64,000 nt of DNA from Iris pallida (GCA_029216955.1 JANAVB010004096.1:1-64000); one strand, 5' to 3'; positions 47,998 through 60,197 are shown, counted from the first letter of the stretch. Numbers and translations are program-made. Notes: generated by a model not told the origin, from the letters alone.

Positions 47998-48537
47998 CTA
48001 ACATTCTTCACATACCATATCCTTTTTGAATAGGATACTTGGGAGTCCTCTTACGAGCTTCTTGGTAGCAAGACGAGAGATGGTATCCATGTTGGCATGT
48101 CCAAGCCTCATGTGCCAAAGCCAACTCTCATCATTTTTAGCAACTAAGAACATGTCATTGTTAGTGTCTTCAACAAGATATAAAACATAGATATTGTTTT
48201 CTCTAATTCCTTCATAAATAATAGATCCATTAGAACTATCGGTAATGAAGCATTTGAGCTTAATAAACTTGATATCATAACCATTATCGGTAAGATGACT
48301 AATACTAAGAAGATTGTGTTTAAGATTAGTAACAAGACACACATTCTTAATACAAGGATAAGGAGGGGAACCTATATTACCATTCCCTATAATGTGACCT
48401 TTAAGATTGTTACCAAAAGAGACGTGTCCTTCCTTCTTCATCGATAGCGTTATAAATAATGAAGCATCCTCGGTCATGTGCCGTGAACAACCGCTATCGA
48501 GAATCCACTTGCTTCTAGCATGAGAAGGACTCTTCAC
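47998..48537 (-). pseudogene. Sirevirus protease and integrase zinc finger
   Basis: The segment begins SKWILDSGCSRHMTEDASLF, the aspartic protease active site (DSG) in the form common in Sireviruses and related copia lines. It continues with KGHIIGNGNIGS and VTNLKHNLLSISHLTDNGYDI. It ends with the GAG-pre-integrase/HHCC finger LWHMRLGHANMDTISRL and CEEC. A TAG follows (probably CAG originally). The start lies in a different frame from the end of gag, with a 23-base overlap (48515-48537). Confidence 0.92.
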
Positions 48538-50415
48538 CTACAACATAAGTTGAAGATGAACATTTTGGTACCCATGATCTTATTGGTCCTTGAGGGTTAG
48601 TCATAGGAACCCACATAAAAACTTTCTTGTCAACAAGTTTCCATGTATGACAATAATTGGTCGTATGCCCATACAAGCCACAGTAATTGCAAATCATAGA
48701 GGATTTAGAAGAAGATATGTGAGAATCATGCATGTGTGAATCTCTAGTGTGAGAAGCTCTAGCATTAGTATTGTCATGATGATAATAAAAAGCATGATAC
48801 GAAGTGTTTTTCTTAATAAAAGGTCCTTTCCTTGTGTTAGGAAAGGATTTGTGTGTAGTGTTCATGTATGAAGTATGCCTAGCATTATGGTGAGTGTGGA
48901 GATGTCTAGGAGCATGCATATGAGTAGTGTCCTTATTACCAAATTTCTTACACTGCATAAGAAGATCATTATACTTAATAGAAGTGTCATATTCTCTCCT
49001 ATTAGCATCTTGAACTTTGTGCATAGCAAATTCATAAGAGCTTCTCATGGATTGAATCTCATCATCCTTTTTCTTGATGGTGTCAAGAGATTCTTGATAC
49101 TTGAGTCGCAAGGACTCTATTTCATCCGTTGCAGAAGCAGAAGATTTTCCCTTCACATCAATAATGATGCTTGAGAGCCTCTCTACTTCAAGTTGAAGAG
49201 CTTCAACCTCTTTAAGAGATTTTTTGTATTTATTCCGAACACTTTTGTGCTCTTCGTGCAATTCAAGAATAGCTTTCTCCAAATCATCATAGGTAAGAGT
49301 GTTTAAGGAGAAATCATCAAGTACCTCATCGGTTGCCATGAGACAGACGTTGGCATTGTGTTTGCACTCCTTGTCATTGTCGGAGTCGCTCGCGTCGCTT
49401 TTACACCAAATGCTTGTGTTGGCAAACTTTCTGGAGGACGAGCTTCCCTTGCTAAGCTTCTTGTACTTGCTTGAGTATTTTCTTATCATCGGACAATCCC
49501 TCTTGATGTGTCCGGGTCTTCTGCATTGATAGCACGCCGGATCTTCTTCGTTGTCCCGTCTGAAGCGGTTGGCTTTGTTGAATTTTAGGAACTTCCGAAA
49601 GTGCTTAGCTGTGAGAGCTATTTCTTCATCGTCATCCGACTCATTGTCGTCGGAGCTATCCTTGGAGTAGGACTTTGTCGCTTTGAGAGCAAGAGATTTC
49701 TCCTTCTCTTTGGTCTTATCCTTCTCCTTCTCTTGTATGGAGGATACCTCTTGATCATTCATATCGAGCTTGTGAGTCATTAGCTTACCCATGATGGTCT
49801 CAAGGTTCATGACTGTTAGATAGTTCCCCTCAATGATTGCGGTAGCTTTAGAATCCAAACTTTCGTCAATCCTCTAAGAATTTTTTTGATCTTTTCATGA
49901 GCAGGATATTCCTTACCAAGAGAAGAGAGAGGGTTAATAATGTCACCAAAACGAGAAAACATGCAAGTAATAGATTCATCATGCTTCATTTTAAAGGACT
50001 CATATTCTTGCGTGAGTCTACTGATCTTGGATTTCTTTACTTGTGAAGTTCCCTCGTGTGTGACTTCAAGTAACTACCAAATCTCATTGGAAGTCTTGCA
50101 AGTAGAGATTTGGTTGAATTCACTACTGTCGAGAGGACAATAAAGAGCATTCATTGCCTTGGCATCTCGACTTGCAAGCTTCTTGGTGTTTTCAGTAAGT
50201 ATGTCCCGAAGGGTGTCAGAAGCAATATCCTCAATAACTCTGGAAGGAGTAGGAAGACCATTTATCACGCAATCCCATAAATCGAAATCTATGGACTTCA
50301 GATAAATGCTTATCCTATTATTCCAGTAGTTATAGTTGGTTCCATCAAATAGGGGAGGCCTATTTGTGGAGTATCCTTCATTTTGGAAGGTGTTGATACT
50401 AGGATTAGAGGCCAT
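48515..50415 (-). pseudogene. Sirevirus gag with two zinc knuckles
   Basis: Gag starts at ATG 50415 with MASNPSINTFQNEG, then RPPLFDGTNYNYWNNRISIYLKS (DUF4219-like), and runs to a TAG after SNEIW at about 50074. The middle (QVKKSKI, LTQEYESFKMKHDESI, ILRGL) continues across a shift to the long frame 49858-48515. There a lysine/glutamate-rich stretch precedes CYQCRRPGHIKRDCP (CCHC knuckle), a predicted coiled-coil region (LELHEEHKSVRNKYKKSL, VEALQLEVERLS), a histidine-rich part, and a second knuckle CNYCGLYGHTTNYC. A long gag with coiled coils and extra knuckles fits Sireviruses. It would bind and package element RNA. Confidence 0.9.
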
Positions 50416-50454
50416 GGATCACTCAAAGGGTGTAAATCCAAATAAGAGAACAAA

Positions 50455-50466
50455 GCTCTGATACCA
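50455..50466 (-). other. Primer binding site, initiator methionine tRNA
   Basis: The minus strand reads TGGTATCAGAGC two bases inside the 5' LTR end. This is the standard primer site of Ty1/copia elements. Confidence 0.93.
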
Positions 50467-50468
50467 AT

Positions 50469-51689
50469 TGTAGAACCCTAGAGGGGGGGTGAATAGGGAA
50501 ATAAAAAATAACTAGTACAATAGAAGCAATATATGACAAATAAAAATAAAGAGTGAGAAGATCAAATACAAGATGTATCCTGGTATCCTCGCTTGAGGCA
50601 ATCGAGTCCCAGAACTCTCTCTGGCTTAAATCCACTATTTAGTCAAATAGTACACATGAGTTTGGATCCGAAGAACTCGCCAACTTCAACACGAGTTTGG
50701 ATCCAAAGACTCGCCAACTTCAACACACGAGTTTTCTTACGAAGGCTCACCAACTTCAAACAAATGTGAAGAGAAACTTGTTGATCTTCTAACACGTGAA
50801 GATCGAAATTTACAACTCTTAAATACTCTATCACTTTGGGAGAGGATGACAATTAAAAGCTTGAAGAGTATTAATGGTGGAGCTCTTGGTTGTTACAAAA
50901 TTTATGGCAAGAGTTGGTGAAAGCCTCAAGAGAGAGAGAGCTTTCTTTTATAGAGAAACCAAGAGTTGGTGGTATTTAATGCTTCTGAATACAGGCAGAC
51001 TGGCATGCCGTCGGTATGCAGCGGCATACCGTCGGTATACCTGCCAAATAGTAACGGTCATATTAATGACCGTTTGAGAGCATTAAATGCGGCCATTAAT
51101 GCTAGTCAGAGAAAATCAAAAACCAAATATTTAAACCCGGTATACCGCCGGTATGCCGGAGCATGCCGTCGGTATGCCGACAATTTGTCACAGCAAGTTT
51201 TGGGTTGCTAAAAACGGTATACCGTCGGTATGCCGGAGCATGCTGTCGGTATGTCGACAATTTATCACAGCAACTTTTGGGTCGCTAAAAACGGTATACC
51301 GTCGGTATGCCGGAGCATGCCGTCGGTATACCGACAATTTGTCACATCAACTTTCTGGACTCTAAAAATGGTATACCGCCGATATGCCGAAGCATGCCGC
51401 CGGTATGCCGCTCTGTAGGTATTTGATTTTTGACTTGTTCTTTTACTTGTCATCCGTCCTTAGGTGTTTACAGATATACCTAGACTTGTACAGACACGAA
51501 GACTCTAAGCAGGAGGACGCCATCTTATGCAAGGAGCGCCGATAGCTGCTTCAATCTTCGATGCGAAGGATGGATGCTCTTGAACGAAAAGTCTTTATGT
51601 AGTTGAGCTTCTGAGAGGATATGTATCTGAAGACGCAGAAAACTAAACTACGAAGATGCTGTTAATAATCAAAATAAAATGTTCCAACA
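50469..51689 (-). repeat. Sirevirus 5' LTR
   Basis: This 1221-bp LTR pairs with 38099-39305. On the minus strand it starts TGTTGGAACATTTT and ends CTAGGGTTCTACA. The TATA box is at 50952-50945, with the CGG-CCG boxes upstream at about 50998-51412. Here the roughly 77-bp unit is complete in each of three copies. TATAT at 51690-51694 repeats the target site. Confidence 0.95.
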
Positions 51690-51694
51690 TATAT

Positions 51695-52463
51695 TATGCG
51701 ATTTGTGACGTTTGATTTTTGAGGACAAAAATCTTTGAAGGAGGGTAGTTAGCACTTGTCTCCCTAGAAATTTATTTTAAATTTTTGGATAATTTTTTTT
51801 TGTTATTATTAGGTGTAAATGTGGCTAGAATCATTAAACTAGGATTTTTGACATTGACATCTCAAGGATTTGTTCCTAGTCCTATAGGTGATGTATGATA
51901 ATATTAGGTCACATATGGTTACTGGGGTCTCCAAATAGCCCAAGATATTTTATTTTATTATTTTAGATTTTTTTGGAAATTTTGAATTTTTTAGATAATT
52001 TAAACCTATATAAATTATTTTCCATAGGCTTTTAAGATTTACTGTAGGGTCATACGAAGAGATTTTGAGAAAAAACATTTTTATTTAGGCTCTAGACACC
52101 TGAAAATAGTTTCTATAATTTTATAGGATTTTTTTGGAATTGTTTATGATTTATTTGGAGTTAAAATAAATTTTTAATAAAATTTTCCATTTAAAATAAA
52201 TAATTACACATTCAGCAGCCCAGTCAGCCATCCCAGTCAGCTTTCAGGCCCACCTGTCAGCCTCTCAGTCGTACGAGGGCAGCCCCGCGTGTCAGTCAGC
52301 GCTCTGGCTGATTTAGTTGTTCCATATTAGGAACTGAGCCGAGCCACTAAGCCGCTAAGCCATAAAGCTTATGGACCGTCCGATCTGGGTCGAGCCGTCC
52401 AGATTGCGACACGTGTCACCATCTCTGCGACTCGAGCCACTATCCTCCTCTCATATATATATA
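51695..52463 (+). repeat. LTR Z3 start (plus), broken by LINE
   Basis: After the Sirevirus the text matches 17362 onward: the polypurine end (51695-51746), then the LTR from about 51747 with TTAGGCTCTAGACACCTG, CAGCAGCCCAGTCAGCC, and TTCCATATTAGGAACTGAGCCGAGCC. It stops at CCTCTCATATATATATAT at 52463, the TATA region of the LTR, where the LINE begins. The remainder of this LTR is not in the window. Confidence 0.8.
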
Positions 52464-52479
52464 TTTTAAAAACCTCCAT

Positions 52480-53599
52480 TTTATTCATAAAAGGCACAAA
52501 ATGCTGAAGCCTTTACAAGTTAGCTACCAACCGCAAGAAGCCGGGCCAGAAAGTATACAACCCAAAAAGTAAGGAAATGAGGGGCTACTAGAGGATAGTA
52601 TCCCAGAAGGGCTCCTGACCATGCGAGCATAAGGCTCTGATCTTTCGACACTGACGCAGGGTCTCCCAGATGAGCTAGACTCCGGAGTACTGATGACCTT
52701 CATACCTGGCCTTATTCCGATTCTTCCATAAGACCCAGGTAGCCATCGCTGCAACGATCTGATGGCCGTGGGAAGTGGAGGCCCAGCATACCAGGAGATC
52801 GTTGAAGCACCCACTTCTCTGCTTCTGCCCACACCGATGTGAGAGGGCCCTCCAAACCTGAATCGTGAGCTCCCGCTAACAGACGATATGATCGATGGAT
52901 TCACTCTTTCGCTCCGAGCAACAAGTACATGCGGACGCAAGGCTAATCCCGATGGTGTTGAGGGTGTCGTCGGTAGGCAATTTCTTGTGGAAGGCTCTCT
53001 AGAGAAGGAAAAACCACTTTTTTGGGATGCAGGTCTGCCAAAATACGGCGATAATAGGTACAGGCATCCCTACGCCATGTACCGCGCTTCTAGCCGACTT
53101 CACCGAAAAGTTTACAGAAGCTTCGGCCGACTACCTCAGCGCATCAGGCTCAGGATACAGTTTAAGGTTATTGCTGCGGATGCGCTCTTCAGCCTCAGCC
53201 CCGGCCCACTCTCTGATCTGGCGCCAATTCCAATCATTACTAGTGAAATCTCACAGGTCCTTGATCTTGTTGTTCCCTGGAGCAGCCATATGATTGTTGA
53301 GCACAGTATCTCCTGCCAAACGTTCCAGGAAAGCATGGGATTCACCATTACCCAGTTGGAGTTTGATCACCGGTTCAGCGAGGGATTGCCCCACGAGAAT
53401 CTGCCGCCAGGCGACAGATGATCGGCAATTGGAGATGGCCTGTGACGGGTAAATATGCTTGAAGTACCTGGCTTTTATGAATTTGGCCCATAAATTCTAA
53501 CTCGTGTGCAGCTTCCACCACAGCTTCATAGAGAAGGCATCTACAATGTGGGATAGTTTGGAGAAGCCCAGACCTCCTTCTTCCTTGGGCCTAGCCATA
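52480..53599 (-). pseudogene. LINE ORF2: zinc-binding C-terminal domain (zf-RVT)
   Basis: This is the C-terminal part of plant LINE ORF2 after the reverse transcriptase. Visible pieces are SAEASVNFSVKSARSAVHGVG, IPKKWFFLL, RAFHKKLPTDDTLNTIGISL, and the zinc-binding text CTCCSERKSESIDHIVC (Cx2C...Hx3C), then VWRAL and WVLWKNRNKARYEG. This is the zf-RVT arrangement of plant LINE-like polymerases. Several stops interrupt it. The 3' end (about 52464) has no long poly-A, only AAAATATATAT. Confidence 0.8.
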
Positions 53600-54961
53600 G
53601 AATCCCAACTGGCCTAGTGATGTTTGTCGTGCCCGTCACTGTGACCCTAAAAGAAATTGCTAAAGATACTTTACAGCGAATCTAGAACTTTCTTGGAAGG
53701 GGAGCAGGCAGCAAGGGTATATATAGGGATAGAGGTGAGCACGTGCTTGATGAGAATCATCTTGCCACCAGGAGATAAGGTAGCGTTATGCCGCCCCTGG
53801 AGTTTTTTCCTGATCTTGGTAATCAGCTCATCGAAGATGGCGGCGTTCGTTCTCCTGTACACGAGGGGGCACCCTAGGTATTTGAAAGGGGGTTGTTCGA
53901 CTGAGAATGAGGTGATGTTGGATAGGTTGATAGCATGCTCTCTCTTGATGTTGTGGTGGGCGTATATGACGCTCTTAGCGGGGTTGATCTTTTGACCAGA
54001 GTATCTGGAGTATTTTATGAGCGAGTTGTGGACCACCTCCACCGACCCAGCATCCCCAGAGGAGAATATAAGAATGTCGTCAGCATAGGCCAGATGAGTA
54101 ATGATAGGAGACCTGCTGACCGTGTAAAAATGTTACAAGTTCGGTGTTCTGGTCATGCTGTTCAGCTGTCTGCTCAGAGCGACGACTGCTGTGATAAAGC
54201 CGATGGATGATAAGGGGTCTCCTTGCCCGACACCACGGCTGGATTTGAAGAAGCCTTTCGGTTGGCCGTTGATCACCGTGGAGAACCATGAGTTGCTAAT
54301 CGATCTCCAAACAATATTGGTCCATGTTTTCGAGAATCCGAATGCCCTGAAAACCCAGATCATGAATTGCCAGTCAAGTCTATCGTACACTTTCTCTTTG
54401 TCCAGTTTGATGTTGATGTTCCCCCCTCGTCGGGAGTTTCATGTATGTAATTAACTCGTGAGCCAGCAAGATATTATCCTGAATGTTTCTACCCTTGACA
54501 AAGCCGCTCTGCTCCTCAGAGATAATCTTGGGAAGAATATCTGACATGCACGACGTGATTATTTTGGAAATGATCTTGTTGGTGAATGTGCAGAGGCTGA
54601 TAGGCCGAAAGTTCCAAAAAGTCTCAGGGTTATCTTTTTTAGGGATAAGGATTAGGTTGGCGCTCGAAATGGTTCTAGGGTAAGTCGCTCCTTGGAAGAA
54701 TGCCGTAACCGCATCATGAATGTCTTTTTTGATGATGTCCCAGCATACCGTGAAGAATATGCCCGTAAATTCGTCTGGGCCCGGCGCGCTATGAGCATCA
54801 AGAGCCCAAATCGCTTCTTTCACTTCCTGTTCGGATGGAAGAAGTTTCAGCTGGTTGTTGTCGATGTCGTCGATAAGGTGGGGGATCCCAGCCAGGAGGG
54901 AGTTGTCTCTATGGACCGTCTCTTTGGTGGATAATTTGGAATAGATGTTGGCAGCTTCCAT
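53600..54961 (-). pseudogene. LINE ORF2: reverse transcriptase
   Basis: Non-LTR reverse transcriptase (RVT_1), which copies element RNA from a nicked target. The frame at 54961-54380 holds SAPGPDEFTGIFF, LILIPKKDNPETFWNFRPIS, TNKIISKI and EEQSGFVKGRNIQDNILLAHEL. A shift precedes KVYDRLDWQFMIWVFRAFGF (54390 on), GVGQGDPLS and then a stop. The catalytic box HLAYADDILIFSS is intact at about 54100-54060. The frame 54042-53671 holds KINPAKSVI, FKYLGCPLVYRR and LSPGGKMILIKHVLTSIP. All L1-type motifs are present, but the frame is broken at least twice. Confidence 0.93.
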
Positions 54962-56147
54962 TTGGATGCTCCTTTGGTCTCTGAAAATGTTGCCTGAGTC
55001 ATTAGCAATATGATGAAGGGTGAGTTTCTGTCTGCGGCCATTGACGCGAGCGTGGAAGTAGCTCGAGTTTTTGTCCCCCTTACAGTCCCATTTAAGCCTC
55101 GCTTTTTATTTCCAAAAGGCAGTCTCAACCTTCACCCAGAATTTGAGGATGGCTTTGGTGAGTTTCAGAGCTGCTCTAGCCACCGGTGATCGGTCAGTCA
55201 CGACCAGAGCTTCGGCCAGAGTGACATCATCCTCGGCAATCCGGACCACTAGAAAAATGTCCTCGAACGCCTGTTTACTCCAAGACGAGAGATCCTGTCG
55301 CGTGGTCTTGAGATTGTTGGCGACGCAAATTAGTGGGTCATTGGATTCCTCATTGGCCCAGGCCACCTCAACCACGCGCTTGAACTGGGGGTGAGTGGTC
55401 CAGAGGTGAAGTAAGTGGAAGTTTTTTCTGATCCTGGCCGCTTGGCTTTTAACTTCAACCCGCAGAGGGGCGTGATTAGATTCGGTGGTGTTGAGATGGT
55501 AATGTTTGGATGAGAATCTGGTATCATGCCAAAGGGCATTAGAGAAAGCTCTATCCAGCCGGGAGTATTGCCACCGGTCGCCTTCCTGCATGTTGCATCA
55601 TGTGAAGGCACTGCCAGAGAACTAAAGGGGTTGGAGATGTGCGTTGAAAATGAAGTTGTTGAAATCCATCATAGCTAAGTGGGGCGGAGGTCGACCGCCA
55701 GTTTTTTCCTCTCTGCAGGTGATAGCATTAAAATCTCCAATGCAGAGCCAAGGGGTGTTGCAGTGGCTACATTGAAGGCCTACAAGTTCACTCCAGAGCT
55801 GTATGCTTTCTCCTATATCATTGCTGCCGTGAACGGCAGACAGGAGGGCCCGCTTGGGGATAAGAAGATGTTCTACCCAGCATGAGAGCGCCTGTTTCGA
55901 GTCATGTATTACTCCGATTCTGACTGTCGGTGAACAGAGAATCCAGATGTCATGTCTGCCTGCTATGGCGAGTTTAAAGCCTAACTACAACTTAATGGCC
56001 TTAATTTTCTTGGAAGGGATTTTAGGTTCAATGATGATTAGGATATCGATCTTGTGGATTTTGTTGAGGCTAGAAAGATGCCTCATGGTTGGTTTGTTAG
56101 CCAGGCCACGAACATTCCAGGATAGGATGTTCAGAATTAATGTTTCT
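54962..56147 (-). pseudogene. LINE ORF2: AP-type endonuclease
   Basis: This is the apurinic/apyrimidinic-like endonuclease that nicks the target DNA for LINE insertion. The start region reads ILSWNVRGLANKPTMRHL, the conserved N-terminal box, followed by DILIIIEPKI. The middle contains NTPWLCIGDFNAI, the core catalytic box, then RLDRAFSNALW, and the end region TTESNHAPLRVEV (SDH-type box, here SNH). In-frame stops interrupt it, for example after IKAIKL and before the CNMQEGDRWQYSRLDRAF segment. It sits immediately downstream of ORF1 on the same strand, as in plant L1 elements. Confidence 0.9.
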
Positions 56148-56159
56148 TAGAGGAGGGGT

Positions 56160-57733
56160 GTTTGGTCTGCTTTGCTGCAGACCTGGTACGTATGCCCATT
56201 GACTCGGGCATTTCTTTCTGATCTAATTTTTTGGCGGAGGAGTTTATCTTGATACCCAACGTTTGGGCGAATTCAGCGTAGGGTTCCCTGGCAGGGGAGA
56301 TGGATGAGTTTGCGACGGTGTCAAGTAATTCTCCAGCAGTATCCAAGCTGGGTTCTACAGGAGAGATGAGGAGGATATCCTCAATGCTTCTGGGTGGATC
56401 TGCTGCCGACAGAGGGTATCCTGCGGCGAGGACCTGACGTCCCCCAAGGATCTGCTCTGGTCCTAAAATAGCAAGGGCTTCGTCGATGGAAGAATCATAA
56501 CTCGTAAGTAGGTTAGCTGAAGGGGTTGTGGGACTGGGGCTCAATACCGGAGAAGACTTCCTGAGATCCTTCGTCTCTGCCTTAGGCTCCTTGAGATCCT
56601 TCGGCTCTGCCTCCAAATCGAGAGTGTCGGGTGGTCCTTCGAGGAGGGCGTTCTCTAGGGCAATTTTCTTACAGCCAGAGAGAGCAGCGAAACTATTCCG
56701 TAAGATAGGAGACGGAGGCATGTAGGGGATCATCGCTCTACTAGGAGGCACGGATGGCTCATCCTTGCTAGCTTCAAATCTGATATGGGAGTTGGGTAAG
56801 GGTAACAGAGGTGAGTGAGACTGATAATTATGCGTCATTCTTCCACCCGTGGGGCTGTCCTTCCGATCTGATTTCCTCTTGAGCTCTGGGTGGAGTCAAA
56901 AGCAATGTGTTGTGAGATGGCCTCGCAGGTGACAGTGATTACAGAAAAGGATGTGGTTATCGTATACTAATTGCTGGGTGTGTGTCTGACTGCCTAGCTC
57001 AATGAGTATATGATTGGGAGGTTCTTTGGTGAGATCAAGCTCAACACAGATCTTGGCATAATAGGCTTTGATGAGGTTGCTTGTTTCCGCTGCCAAAGCC
57101 ACGTAAGTCCCAAAGGAGTTGGCTATGTATTTAAGAGCTGTCAAGATGAAACAGATAAGGGGAAGGTTGGCTAGGGTCACCAAGGCAACGACCTTAGCAG
57201 AGTCAACTTTAGTGCTGAAGTCCGAGGACCGCCTGCTAATTTTTATCTAGTGAGGGTTAATAGTACAAGTGCCCTTGGACCACACAGAGTGGTGGTCAAT
57301 AACAGATGATAGGTGCAGCAGAATATGCCTGGGGTCTAGAGGAGCCACCCGGTAAACTGCAGTGAGCTTCCAACTAGCAATGACCTCCTAAATGCAGTTG
57401 GGCATAGGACATCCCGAAGAGAATTTGAGCACAAAGGTGTGGAGGAATGAGTCGGACAACAATGTCATTTCCTGAATGGAGAAGGGGACCATTGGCAAGG
57501 AGGTTGGAGACGGATAGGGAACCTCAGGTAGGGGGAAGTCCTGAAACAGAAACCCCGATGCGGTCGCCCTGTCCGGCCGCAGCTTATCTGCGAAGGAAGG
57601 CTTCGGGTCAGCGTTGGTCGGCTGAACGGCCTGGTAAAAGATGGGGATGGGGGTCGCGGGCAGCAAAACTCCAAATGGGCGAGAGGATGCTCCAAGGGAG
57701 TCAGGATCGCAAGCAGATCATCTGGTGAGGAAG
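56160..57733 (-). pseudogene. LINE ORF1: DUF4283 and zinc knuckle protein
   Basis: RNA-binding ORF1 protein of plant L1 elements. From the 5' side: ADKLRPDRATASGFLFQDFP (about 57600), the DUF4283-like part (FVLKFSSGCP, APLDPRHILLHL), then YVALAAETSNLIKAYYAKIC, LDLTKEPPNHILIELGSQTH, and an intact CCHC knuckle CNHCHLRGHLTTHC (about 56940-56900). A proline/serine-rich tail (56838-56137) with PSILRNSFAALSG-type text ends before ORF2. Stops and shifts separate the parts. The plus-strand LINE at 63109-63830 encodes the same protein. Confidence 0.85.
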
Positions 57734-59459
57734 TGTCACGACCCGCACCCGCTTTTCGGGATACGAGTGTGTGTCCAAGCCCAGCCTACACCGCGGTATT
57801 GGCGGTAGTACACTGTCTAGTCCGCAATAAATAAAGTGCTCATAAATACTAACTGCTCATTCACAACAACTAAATCAACTTTACAAAATATAGAAGTTTT
57901 ACATTTGGAGAAGAATGTAAGCTTTTACATTTATAGAAAACTACCATACAACTAACTAGTCTTCTATGGTTTAGCCTTCGAGTCTCTATCACCCCCTCGT
58001 ATGGTCCATAGCGCAAGATTAGGCACGTCAACCTCACCTATAACAACAATCCAGTCAGGAAAGGAGCAGAGTACAACCATATTGCAATTAATATTGTTAG
58101 TCCAAAATAAGTTAGAACAAGCGAGAAGCCATAATGGTAAAAAATATATAAAGAACTAGCAAGACAAGAACTATCAGGATATGAACTAGCACTAGCAAGA
58201 TATGAACTGGCAAGATGTGAACTTAACAAGATAATAGACTAGGTAAAGGAAAGTATAGGAACCACTATGTGTGTATGAAATACCTTCTAATACATGAACG
58301 ACTGGGCTAATACGGCACATCATACGATGGCTATCATTCAGTAATTGGTACGACTAACTCATACGTGGGTGTGTATGACTTAGCTATCATTCGGTAACGG
58401 TAATCGGGTTTGTTCACGTATTTATCGAGTATTTCCCCTCCCGACTCTCTAACAATAAATAATGGTCAATGATACACTAAGAAGGATACGATAACTACAG
58501 TGTCACAATCGTGTCTCAATAGAATATCAAGCAATGACTCAACGGGATATCAAACAAGAAAACTATAGAGTAAACATTATAATGAACTAAAACATAAATG
58601 CAATATTGTACTTGCCTGAATCCTAGCACAAACCGAAGCCACAAGTAGAGGATGAGGGGATGCTGATCTAGAAGCTGTCAACCTATAACACATATCGCAC
58701 CACGAACCGTGCACGAAAACCACAAATCAATTCTAATGTTCTAGTTCTAAATAGTGGCTAGTTAGGTTACTAATCGAATAATAATTAATTCTAGAATAAT
58801 TCACTTAAAAACCTAATTTAACCTAATAATAATCTGGATATAATCTAAACATGCAAGTTTGGTCATCAAAAGTCATGTTTCCAATTTTGGAAACCATGGC
58901 ACGCAAATCGAGGCGTACCGTTGGCTTTTTAGTCAAACATTGTGAACTCTAGATTTTGATAGTACACCTTGGTAGATTTCAGTGCCACGAGTGCGCTGGA
59001 ATCAACCGTGCCGTAAAATCACGCTTTGGTCAAAAAATATCGCCGTTATGGCTAATCGTGACCAAAACGGGGATCAACCGACCAGTTCTGAGTTCAACAG
59101 AATAAATAAAATACTAGATGAATGAAACAATTTCTGGATAAAATATATGTCATAGAGCTCTATGTTAGCTTTCCAAAACTTCAAACGGTTCTTGATTTTG
59201 ATTTCTGGTTCTCCCGAAATCTCGAAAACACCGAAACATGTCATGTTTCGGACAACCGACACTCTACGAATTTTCCAGAAATTTAGGTTCAGAAATTACG
59301 AAAATAAATTACATATTCAGAAATTTTACCTCGATACGAATCCAACAAAAGAAACGGCGCACGAAAATCACGTAGGAGTTGACGACAATCGCTTCGGGAA
59401 GTCGGAAACCCTAGATGAGTTCTCCCACAAAAAGCTGCTAAAATTTCTAGGTTTAACGA

Positions 59460-59535
<76 letters not shown>

Positions 59536-60192
59536 AGAGAGAGTCGGTGTGCTGCTGGGCAGAAATCGTTAAAACTCATTTTAACTCCAAATAAAATCCT
59601 AAAAATTCCAGAAACATTATAGAAAATTATAGAAAATATATCTAACCTTAAAGAATATAAATAAAAATGTTTTACCTCATATTAGTCCCAAATGGCCTCA
59701 TAATAAATATTGGAAACCTTTAAAAATATATAAACCTTAATAAATAAATACTTAAATATTGTCAAAATGTATGGAAAAATTCTAGAAAATATAAAATAGG
59801 ATAATGAACCCTATAAAAATATTTGGGGTCAATATTTGCTCTTAGGCTAGCACAATAAATTCCAGAAGTCCTAGAAAATAGGTTTTCCTATATTTTATTA
59901 TCAAAGTAATTCCAGAAAATACCAAAAAATTCCAGAAAATTTAGAAAATAGTTTTTAAGGTTCTAAGACCTAAATAAAATATTGGGTCCCAAAAATAACC
60001 CCAGATGGCCATATGGTAAATCATAAAATTCAATAAAATATATAAATCTTCACAAAATAGATATTTAAAAATTATCTAAAATATCTAAAAATTATAATAA
60101 AATATATAATCGATAAATAATTCTTACTAAGGTCCAAATAACCATAAAAGTAAATCATAATCAAATATAAAAAAAGGGGAAGTAGGCTTACA
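57734..60192 (-). mobile_element. Solo LTR (minus) inside the LINE, TSD GGAAG
   Basis: A 2459-bp unit, on the + strand TGTCACGACCCGCACCC...AGTAGGCTTACA, flanked by GGAAG at 57729-57733 and 60193-60197. Its minus strand ends GGGTGCGGGTCGTGACA, identical to the end of the 5.0 kb solo LTR. Its middle matches the Z LTRs (GGTTAGCCATAA.GGC..TA and the TTTATTTAGG.TCT region). An (AT)n run at 59461-59534 stands in the TATA position. No coding sequence is seen. Confidence 0.9.
59461..59534. repeat. (AT)n microsatellite in the solo LTR
   Basis: An almost pure AT run of about 74 bases, at the position of the TATA box in related LTRs. Confidence 0.95.
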
Positions 60193-60197
60193 GGAAG

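Larger units (their letters stand above)
38099..51689 (-). mobile_element. Sirevirus (Ty1/copia) with nested insertions, TSD TATAT
   Basis: A complete element of about 13.6 kb in minus orientation: 5' LTR 50469-51689, primer site, gag, protease, integrase, reverse transcriptase, RNase H, an additional ORF, multiple polypurine tracts, and 3' LTR 38099-39305. The 5-bp duplication TATAT is at 38094-38098 and 51690-51694, and the empty site survives at about 17357. Sirevirus membership rests on known genus traits: repeated LTR motifs with a CGG-CCG core, several polypurine tracts before the 3' LTR, and an extra 3' ORF. A CACTA transposon and a solo LTR of other families account for about 4 kb. 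Coding regions have several stops and shifts, so the copy is not autonomous. Confidence 0.92.

Noticed and set aside
56137..56838. Possible independent host gene of 233 codons
   Set aside because: It is the proline/serine-rich tail of LINE ORF1, placed between the zinc knuckle and the endonuclease, and so part of the LINE.
59162..59579. Frames on both strands across the AT run in the solo LTR
   Set aside because: Both consist largely of IYIYIY text from the microsatellite within a non-coding LTR.
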